The notes under the pieces: generated by a model
What the model was told of the DNA's origin: nothing
Seen by the model: only the letters and a program-made list of their open reading frames with translations
Databases searched by the model: none
Shown: positions 1 to 5,468 of the stretch, one piece after another
How the letters are laid out: every line of letters begins with the position of its first letter
How positions within the stretch are numbered: the first letter of the stretch is position 1
Assembly (NCBI GenBank): GCA_016192435.1
Contig: JACPUD010000082.1
Location: 51,750 to 113,013, forward strand
Origin: Rhodocyclales bacterium
Lineage (GTDB): Bacteria; Pseudomonadota; Gammaproteobacteria; Burkholderiales; Rhodocyclaceae
Reading direction: 5' to 3'
DNA length: 61,264 nt
Position numbers and translations under genes: made by a program

Positions 1-1708
1 ACTCCGGCAAATGCGCGGCGGTCAGCAGACTCGCACCTACGCGTCCGGCAAAACTGTGTCCGAGCAGGCTGATCATGGGCACCCCTGCCCAGAGGACATC
101 CAGGCCGGATGAGTGAGAGTTGTAGGGCCAGGGATCCAGCGCCAGGTCAGCCAGTTGCAGGCGCGCCAGGTGATCCGACCGGGACGCCACGCGCGGCGCG
201 AAGACAATCCGCTCGGGCGAAACGCCGCGTGCCGAGGCCTCGGCCAGCAGGTTCGCCGCAGTTCCGTCGGCAGGCTTGCTCAACCAAAGGATGCTGCCCG
301 GAGCGGCCTTGAGGATGCCGCACCAGATATCGAATACCTGCGGATTGAACTTGTAGCAGTTGTTCATCGAACAGAAGACAAAGCCGTCCTCCGGCAGTCC
401 CGCAGCGGCTCGTGCCGGTGCGGCGGGTACCTGGGTCGACGTGTCGAATGGCAGGTAGCAGTTCGGTAGCTGCAGGATCCGCTCGCTGTAGGCCGCTGCC
501 TGCTCCAAGGGAGTTACGACGGGATCGCCCAGCACGAAATCGGCAAGCCGCGGGTCCGCCATGGTTCCGGCGTAGCCGAGCCAATTGACCTGGATCGGCG
601 CAGGCCGCAGCGCGAGCATGGCGGCGCGATTGCCGCTGGTCCATCCCTGCAGATCGATCAGGATGTCGATCCGGTCGCCGGCAATTCTTTCGGCACCGGA
701 CTCGATGCCCAGAGTCGTGATATCGACGAAGTGGTCGAATGCCTTGCTCAATCGCTGCCGGACCTGACTGCCGTCATCCGCCGACATCGAGTAGCCGAAG
801 ACCTCAAAACCGGACCTGTCGTGGAGTTCGACAAGTTGCGGAATGACATGGCCGACCGGATGCTCGCGAAAGTCATAGGACAGGTAGCCGATGCGGACTC
901 GCCTGTCGCTGCGTTCGTCGGAAGCGCGACGGACTGCCGGGGAATGACCGCCTTGCCGCAGGTCCGGCGCGACAGTCGCCGCCACATGGCAGGCCGCAAT
1001 CCGGCGTAGTTCGAATTCGGTCACGCCCGGCACGGACAAGGCGTGGAAGGGCGCCAGGGCCGGGCGCTCGAACTGCGCGGTCACTTGCCGCAGGCGCAGG
1101 ATGTCTTCATCCAGCGTGGCCCAGCGGCAGGTGCGCAGAGCCAGGACGACCAGGGCGCCGAGGTTGAAGTAGTTGGCCGGATCGGCTTCGGCAAGCACGG
1201 TGAAGCAGGAAAACGCCTCTTCGTTCATGTCGGCATTCAGCAGGGCGCCCGCCAGCAGATTGATCGCCTCGTCGTAATCACCCGGATGCAGTTCGATCGC
1301 CTTGAGCAGGCAGGGAACAGCCTCCTTCCACTGGCTGGTATGGCAGTAGGCGGCACCCTTGTTCTTCCATACCTCTGCGTCGCCAGGCGCCAGTTCCAGG
1401 GCGCGATCGAAGGCCTCGATCGCCCGGTCGGAGCGCAACATGGCGGACAGCACAATGCCGAGATTGTTGTGGAGTTCGGCATCCTTGGCCGCAACGCCGA
1501 GTGCCTGCTCAAGAACGGGCAGCGCCTCGTCATAGCGCTGCAGTCCGATCAAGGCAAAGGAAAGCGATTTGAGGACGTAAGGATGACCCGGCAGAATTCG
1601 TTGCAGTTCCCGCGCCAACCTCTCGACTTGCTCATGTTTGCCCTGCTCGACCAGCCTGGCCAGGGGCTTGAGCACGTCGGGAAACGCGCTCTTGCGTCGA
1701 TTCGACAT
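1..1708 (-). CDS. TPR protein with OGT/SPINDLY-type glycosyltransferase domain (C terminus off the left edge)
   Basis: The frame opens at ATG 1708 (MSNRRKSAF) and stays open for 569 codons to the window edge, so the C terminus is missing. Residues about 20-220 are TPR-like helix pairs (AELHNNLG, AEVWKNKGAAYC). From about 270 it reads RIGYLSYDFREHPVGH, then DILIDLQGWTSGNR and QVNWLGYAGTM, which are hallmark strings of bacterial OGT/SPINDLY enzymes (GT41). By family these move a sugar from a UDP-sugar to protein Ser/Thr in the cytoplasm. It lies 19 nt downstream of an ABC ATPase gene and collinear with two pilin genes, so a pilus or exported protein is a plausible acceptor (inference). The TPR/GT assignment is firm; the substrate is unknown. 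Confidence 0.85.
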   Translation of the reverse strand, partial: MSNRRKSAFPDVLKPLARLVEQGKHEQVERLARELQRILPGHPYVLKSLSFALIGLQRYDEALPVLEQALGVAAKDAELHNNLGIVLSAMLRSDRAIEAFDRALELAPGDAEVWKNKGAAYCHTSQWKEAVPCLLKAIELHPGDYDEAINLLAGALLNADMNEEAFSCFTVLAEADPANYFNLGALVVLALRTCRWATLDEDILRLRQVTAQFERPALAPFHALSVPGVTEFELRRIAACHVAATVAPDLRQGGHSPAVRRASDERSDRRVRIGYLSYDFREHPVGHVIPQLVELHDRSGFEVFGYSMSADDGSQVRQRLSKAFDHFVDITTLGIESGAERIAGDRIDILIDLQGWTSGNRAAMLALRPAPIQVNWLGYAGTMADPRLADFVLGDPVVTPLEQAAAYSERILQLPNCYLPFDTSTQVPAAPARAAAGLPEDGFVFCSMNNCYKFNPQVFDIWCGILKAAPGSILWLSKPADGTAANLLAEASARGVSPERIVFAPRVASRSDHLARLQLADLALDPWPYNSHSSGLDVLWAGVPMISLLGHSFAGRVGASLLTAAHLPE

Positions 1709-1727
1709 CGCCGCAAGCTGCCTGTTT

Positions 1728-2663
1728 CTATTTTTCAACTGGTGCGGCCCCTGCGGCTTCGGGCGCATTGGCCGACGTGCCCAGATACCGCAGGAAGACT
1801 CCTTCCAGGGTCATCGTCGGGCGAATCTCGAGCACCGTGTGCCGGGCCTCGCGCAAGGCGTCGAGCACAGACCACAACTGGTCGCGACGCACGTCGATCC
1901 GCCAGCGACCCTGAGTCTCGGCGACAAAACCCTGCAGGGCAAGGCTGCCGGAAGAACGCACGGTCAGCGTCTGCTCATCCTGCAGAAGGTCCGCCGGGGA
2001 TTGCACTGTCATCAACCGTCCCTGGTGGATCAGGCCGAAACGGTCGGCCAGGCGCTCGATGTCGTGCAACACATGCGAGGTCAGGAAGATGGTGCCGCCG
2101 GAATTGCGAAATTCGCCGAGGATATCGACGACGTCCTTGCGTCCGACCGGATCGAGCCCGGAAAGCGGCTCATCCAGAATCAGCAAGCGCGGCTTGATTG
2201 CCATGGCATGCGCCAGGGCGACCCGTTGCACCATGCCCTTGGAAAAGCTTCTGATGCGCTTTTTCGCCACACCAGCGAGGGAAAAGCGTTCCAGCCAACC
2301 CATGCAGTGAGCCTTGACGGCTGGCAAACTGACACCATGCAGCGACATGCCCATCAGCAGAAACTCGAGGGGGGACAGGTAGTCATAGAGACTGGGATTT
2401 TCCGGCACATAGCCCAATCCCTGGCGGGCACGGTGATCGTGCACATCCAGGCCAAACATTTTCGCTTGCCCGGCGCTTGGCTTCAGCACTCCGGTGAGCA
2501 GTTTGATCGTCGTGCTCTTCCCCGCGCCGTTGGCGCCGATGAAGCCGAACACCTCACCTTGCGGAATTTCGAGCGTAAGGCCTTTTACGGCCTCGAAAGC
2601 CGGGCTTGACCATGAGCGCGGATAGGTCTTGCTCAAGCCGACAATGGAAATGGCGCGGCTCAT
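1728..2663 (-). CDS. ABC transporter ATP-binding protein (PilH-like position)
   Basis: A 311-residue ABC ATPase, probably energising the permease encoded two genes upstream. Visible motifs are Walker A GANGAGKST (about residue 45), signature FSKGMVQR, Walker B LLILDEPLSGLD and the switch TSH. A C-terminal extension of about 90 residues (TLTVRSSG to PTMTLEGVF) is typical of ABC-2 type exporters. The ATG at 2663 (MSRAISIVG) is chosen because it overlaps the stop of the preceding gene by 4 nt. A longer open frame upstream only shadows that gene. Gene order permease, membrane-anchored protein, ATPase downstream of pilins recalls the PilG/PilH/PilI genes that Myxococcus needs for pilus assembly. 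That link is contextual, not proven by sequence. Confidence 0.9.
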   Translation of the reverse strand: MSRAISIVGLSKTYPRSWSSPAFEAVKGLTLEIPQGEVFGFIGANGAGKSTTIKLLTGVLKPSAGQAKMFGLDVHDHRARQGLGYVPENPSLYDYLSPLEFLLMGMSLHGVSLPAVKAHCMGWLERFSLAGVAKKRIRSFSKGMVQRVALAHAMAIKPRLLILDEPLSGLDPVGRKDVVDILGEFRNSGGTIFLTSHVLHDIERLADRFGLIHQGRLMTVQSPADLLQDEQTLTVRSSGSLALQGFVAETQGRWRIDVRRDQLWSVLDALREARHTVLEIRPTMTLEGVFLRYLGTSANAPEAAGAAPVEK

Positions 2664-3502
2664 TTTTTCAGGCTTTCCAGACCCACGGCCAATCCCTTCT
2701 GATTCAGTCCGTAGCCGATGCCCAAGGGATCGGCAGGAATCTTTGCCACGAATCCATTCTTCCGCAAATCTTCCAGCGACTCCGGCGACTTGCCATGGCG
2801 CAACTGGTACTCGCTGGCGGCTTTGCGCAGCATCGCGAGGTCGCGCAAGCGCTGGCTGCGCTTGTGCAGATACGCGGCGAAATCCTTGCGTTTGGTCTGC
2901 GCCGCCATCGCATCGACAATCCGCGCGGCCATTGCCAGGTCCTGGCTGCGGGCGATCCATCGCGACGCCAGGTCCTCCATCAGCAATCGTTCGTCCGGAT
3001 CGGGAAGACGCAGCGCCGCACGCCTTAGCCATTCCGCCGCCCCCAACCCGTCGCCGAGAAAATGCACCAGGTAGAACCCATAGTAGAAGGGCGGCTGGTA
3101 GTCATAGGGCCGGGCCTCCGTGGCCCGCCGTAGAATCGACTGGGTGGCTTCCACCTGGCCCTCCCAGGGCAATATCGCCGCCGCGGTGTAGTAGTTGTCT
3201 TCGTGCGCGGGATTGAGCCATGAGGCATCCTCCTGCACCTTGGCCAGGACCCGGTAGTCCTCCGGCTTCATGCGGCTGGTTTCGGTCACCAGAGCGCGCA
3301 CTGCCGCCCAACTGGCGGCCAGATAGCGGTCGCCGCCGGCCAGAACGACCTGCACGAACAGCGGCAGCGCCACCTCGATTTCCGCACCCGCGTTAACTCG
3401 CTTGATTTGCCCGAAACGGTTCTGTGCCAGGCTGAAAATCATCAGGCCCGTCAGGAGAAAGACCACGGGCAGGACGTGAAAGCGCCGCACCTGAGGTCTC
3501 AA
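2660..3502 (-). CDS. Membrane-anchored protein of unknown function between ABC permease and ATPase genes
   Basis: No family was recognised with certainty. The product (about 280 residues from a TTG at 3502, or 276 from GTG at 3490) has one N-terminal membrane segment (FHVLPVVFLLTGLMIF) and then a helical, TPR-like body of about 240 residues, consistent with a periplasmic domain (APYDYQPPFYYGFY, LRDLAMLRKAASEYQ). The TTG is favoured because it overlaps the upstream permease stop as TTGA, giving translational coupling; the 3' end overlaps the ATPase start by 4 nt. It is therefore almost certainly an accessory part of this ABC exporter. A role like PilG of Myxococcus is possible by position only. 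The start codon is uncertain. Confidence 0.7.
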   Translation of the reverse strand: MRPQVRRFHVLPVVFLLTGLMIFSLAQNRFGQIKRVNAGAEIEVALPLFVQVVLAGGDRYLAASWAAVRALVTETSRMKPEDYRVLAKVQEDASWLNPAHEDNYYTAAAILPWEGQVEATQSILRRATEARPYDYQPPFYYGFYLVHFLGDGLGAAEWLRRAALRLPDPDERLLMEDLASRWIARSQDLAMAARIVDAMAAQTKRKDFAAYLHKRSQRLRDLAMLRKAASEYQLRHGKSPESLEDLRKNGFVAKIPADPLGIGYGLNQKGLAVGLESLKK

Positions 3503-4302
3503 AAGAACTCGCGCCGCCGAAAAATCATGACCGCCAGCGATATCAGAACGAACACATAGCCCGTTGCCAGCAGCAGGCTGCTGGCGATCGCGCCTTCCCC
3601 CAGAGGCAGGCCGTACATAGGCCAAACTCGCCAGTCGAGGCGCGAAAGATCGGGAATGACCCAGCGAATGACGTCCATCAATGGCCCAAAGCGGGCCATG
3701 ATCAGGGCATCGCCATCGGCACCCCGTTCAAGATAGTCGAGTACCGCACCCAGGCTCTTGCCGGCTACCGCAAACATGGCGCCCAGCGCCACGGGCAGCA
3801 TCTGCACGGTAGAGAGGGTCGAGATCAGCAGTGCGAACGCAGCGACCACCACGGCATCGAGCCAGAAGCCGCCGATGGTCGACCAGTAGGCCCAGCCCAG
3901 ATCGACCGAGTGTGCCTGCTCATACTCGCCGCCCGACAGCAAGGCCGAAACCCAGAGCAGCATCCCGAGTAGGGCGGCGGCGACTGCCAACAGGCTGACG
4001 ACACCGGCGAATCTGCCGACGACGTAGGCATCGCGCGACACCGGATAGGAAAGGGCATACAGCACCGTGCGGCGCTCCACCTCGCGGCCCACCAGTTCCT
4101 GCACCCAGAACACGGCGAACAGCACGAGGCTGAAGCGCATGCCGGAAAAGCCGACATCGAGCGTGACGGTTTTCGGCTGGCGCGGTGAAAATGACGCGGC
4201 GAGAAAGGCAACGCCGACCAGCAGCGCCCCAAGGACCAGGATGAGCAACACCGCGCGACTGCGAAAGCCGGAGCGAAGGGCAGACAGGCAGAATGACAGC
4301 AT
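3499..4302 (-). CDS. ABC-2 type transporter permease (PilI-like position)
   Basis: A 267-residue polytopic membrane protein with about six hydrophobic segments, including RAVLLILVLGALLVGVAFLA near residue 16, FSLVLFAVFWV, LLAVAAALLGMLLWV, VVVAAFALLI and LATGYVFVLISLAVMIF at the C terminus. The segment EVERRTVLYALSYPVSRDAYVVG is typical of ABC-2 permeases that act with a separate ATPase. It is coupled by stop-start overlap to the membrane-anchored gene and, through it, to the ATPase. It lies about 50 nt downstream of the small secreted protein gene, separated from it by a possible terminator. The cargo is not evident from sequence. Confidence 0.85.
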   Translation of the reverse strand: MLSFCLSALRSGFRSRAVLLILVLGALLVGVAFLAASFSPRQPKTVTLDVGFSGMRFSLVLFAVFWVQELVGREVERRTVLYALSYPVSRDAYVVGRFAGVVSLLAVAAALLGMLLWVSALLSGGEYEQAHSVDLGWAYWSTIGGFWLDAVVVAAFALLISTLSTVQMLPVALGAMFAVAGKSLGAVLDYLERGADGDALIMARFGPLMDVIRWVIPDLSRLDWRVWPMYGLPLGEGAIASSLLLATGYVFVLISLAVMIFRRREFF

Positions 4303-4303
4303 G

Positions 4304-4330
4304 AATGAAAGAAGCGCGCCGTAGCGCGCC
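4304..4330 (-). terminator. Possible rho-independent terminator after the small secreted protein gene
   Basis: An inverted repeat GCGCGC (4314-4319 and 4324-4329) with a four-base loop is followed, in the minus direction, by the T-rich run TTCTTTCATTC. It lies 25 nt past the stop of the 4355-4705 gene. The T tract is imperfect, so partial read-through into the ABC genes is likely. Confidence 0.5.
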
Positions 4331-4354
4331 CCTCTTAAGCTGGACTAGTACAGA

Positions 4355-4705
4355 TCAGCTTGCGTCGCGCTTGAGAGCCGACGCGGCATCCGTAATTTCC
4401 GTAGTCGAGCAGCCGGTGGTTGCGCAGGTTCCGACCGCAGCGATGCCGCCGCCGGCCGTGCCGCCACCAAAATAGTTCTTGCCCTTCGACGAACCGGCGA
4501 CCACACCCAGTGCCGTGCCGTTCTCAGAATAGTTGCTGACGACGTTGGCCGAACACTTGACGGTAAACGCCGTCTTGACAAACATGTTGGCGGTTGTGGT
4601 GACGGCATAGTTGCCACCGGCGCCGCCGGTGCAAGCAGCGGTCGCGTTGGCCTGCGAGCTAATTGCGGAAGCTGCGAGGGCAGCCAGAATCATTGCTTTT
4701 TTCAT
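4355..4705 (-). CDS. Small secreted four-cysteine protein, candidate pilin partner subunit
   Basis: The 116-residue product begins MKKAMILAALAASAISSQ with a clear Sec signal peptide, cleaved near NATA/ACTGG. The start at 4705 has AGGAG nine bases upstream. The mature part (about 93 residues) is rich in Gly, Thr, Ser and Ala with four cysteines (AACTGG, VKCSA, GTCATTGC), enough for two disulfides. It has no pilin N-terminal helix. It lies 34 nt behind a pilin gene that lacks any globular domain, the arrangement of Geobacter PilA-N/PilA-C, where a separate secreted protein supplies the globular half. No family was recognised, so a pilin-partner role is inferred from architecture and position. 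Confidence 0.75.
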   Translation of the reverse strand: MKKAMILAALAASAISSQANATAACTGGAGGNYAVTTTANMFVKTAFTVKCSANVVSNYSENGTALGVVAGSSKGKNYFGGGTAGGGIAAVGTCATTGCSTTEITDAASALKRDAS

Positions 4706-4739
4706 AATAATAATCTCCTGGGTTATCCGAGTCCGAGTC

Positions 4740-4922
4740 TTACTGAATCGAGTTGGCAACAGCGGCGGTCAGCAGATTCTTGGCATCCGACTGAGCGGCC
4801 TTGTCCTCACCCTTCTTGGTGTACTCGCTGAACTGCGGAATCGCGATAGCCGCCAGAATTCCGATGATGGCGACGACAATCATCAACTCGATGAGCGTAA
4901 AGCCCTTCTGCAAGGTTTTCAT
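4740..4922 (-). CDS. Short type IV pilin (helix-only, PilA-N-like), copy 2
   Basis: A 60-residue prepilin. The seven-residue leader MKTLQKG ends at the prepilin peptidase site [11 protein letters not shown] with Glu5 present, followed by the hydrophobic assembly helix ([14 protein letters not shown]). The mature form is only 53 residues, ending [12 protein letters not shown]. Classical type IVa pilins are about 140-170 residues, so the C-terminal globular domain is absent, as in Geobacter PilA (61 residues mature). AGGAG sits a few bases before ATG 4922. A sigma-54-type promoter (4970-4985) and a 12-bp palindrome (4944-4955) precede it. It is closely similar to the pilin at 5191-5379 ([16 protein letters not shown] vs [16 protein letters not shown]), so one arose by duplication. 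Confidence 0.9.
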   Translation of the reverse strand: MKTLQKGFTLIELMIVVAIIGILAAIAIPQFSEYTKKGEDKAAQSDAKNLLTAAVANSIQ

Positions 4923-4943
4923 TCAGTTCTCCTGATTAAGCAA

Positions 4944-4955
4944 CGACACGTGTCG
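4944..4955. promoter_or_regulatory. Perfect 12-bp palindrome in the leader of the second pilin gene
   Basis: CGACACGTGTCG reads the same on both strands. It lies 21 nt upstream of the pilin start codon and just downstream of the predicted sigma-54 transcription start. It could be a protein-binding dyad or fold into a 5'-UTR hairpin; nothing in the sequence decides. Confidence 0.4.
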
Positions 4956-4969
4956 CTGGCGAAGCTTAA

Positions 4970-4985
4970 AGCAAGACCCGAGCCA
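4970..4985 (-). promoter_or_regulatory. Sigma-54 (-24/-12) promoter of pilin copy 2
   Basis: Reading on the minus strand, TGGCTCGGGTCTTGCT matches the consensus TGGCACG-N4-TTGCW at every defined position but one, with correct GG-to-GC spacing. It would start transcription near 4958, about 36 nt before the pilin ATG. Type IV pilin genes are classically sigma-54/PilR dependent, which supports the call. Confidence 0.7.
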
Positions 4986-5072
4986 CCCAACGGAGACCGG
5001 CCAGCACGTGTTACAGCCAGCAGGGACGGAAGCCTTGCCCATCCGATTACCGCTTGGTCACGGCGAAGTGAC

Positions 5073-5102
5073 AAAAAACGGCACCGGGCTGACGCAACCC
5101 GG
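5073..5102 (-). terminator. Possible terminator after pilin copy 1
   Basis: In the minus direction an inverted repeat CCGGG...CCCGG (5098-5102 and 5084-5088; loop about 9 nt) is followed after a few bases by six T (5073-5078). It lies about 90 nt downstream of the first pilin stop and upstream of the second pilin promoter, so each pilin may have its own transcript. The stem is short. Confidence 0.45.
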
Positions 5103-5190
5103 CAGTGCAAACAGATCTATGAACAATTTCGGGAAGCTTGCGGGGCCACTTCCGCGTCGGAAATCCAGATTGCGGCGGACCCATCCAAGG

Positions 5191-5379
5191 CTACAGATCC
5201 GATTCGGCGATTGCCCTGGTGAGGAGGTTCCTGGCATCCGACTGCGCCGCCTTGTCCTCGCTTTTCTTCGTATAGTCGCTGAACTGCGGCAGCGCAATGG
5301 CCGCAAGGATTCCGATGATCGCCACCACGATCATCAGTTCGATCAGCGTGAATCCGCCGTTCCCTCTCGGCAAGCTCAT
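5191..5379 (-). CDS. Short type IV pilin (helix-only, PilA-N-like), copy 1
   Basis: A 62-residue prepilin with leader MSLPRGNGG and processing site [11 protein letters not shown], Glu5 present. The mature form is 53 residues, ending [12 protein letters not shown]. Like copy 2 it consists of the N-terminal alpha helix only and lacks the beta-sheet/D-region domain of normal pilins. It starts at ATG 5379, with GGAA upstream and a sigma-54-type element at 5425-5440. A terminator-like hairpin follows. The two pilins differ mainly in leader and last residues, so they may be alternative or mixed subunits of one fibre. Both face the same secreted partner gene downstream. Confidence 0.9.
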   Translation of the reverse strand: MSLPRGNGGFTLIELMIVVAIIGILAAIALPQFSDYTKKSEDKAAQSDARNLLTRAIAESDL

Positions 5380-5424
5380 ATAAGAATTCCGTTCAGCGCA
5401 TCGGACAAGCTAATCTATTTAAAA

Positions 5425-5440
5425 AGCAATTTTCGATCCA
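5425..5440 (-). promoter_or_regulatory. Sigma-54 (-24/-12) promoter of pilin copy 1
   Basis: On the minus strand TGGATCGAAAATTGCT has the invariant GG and GC in correct register, with CG and TTGCT matching the consensus TGGCACG-N4-TTGCW. The predicted start lies near 5413, about 35 nt before the ATG. It occupies the gap after the upstream methyltransferase gene, so the pilin can be expressed independently of it. Confidence 0.6.
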
Positions 5441-5468
5441 TCGGCCGACATCAATTCCCTGCTGCGCC

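Noticed and set aside
1728-3032. N-terminal extension of the ABC ATPase to 3032
   Set aside because: The extension reads the membrane-anchored gene out of frame; the family N terminus and coupled start are at 2663.
4944-4955. CACGTG-centred palindrome as a terminator
   Set aside because: No T tract follows it in either direction, and it sits in the 5' leader of a pilin gene.
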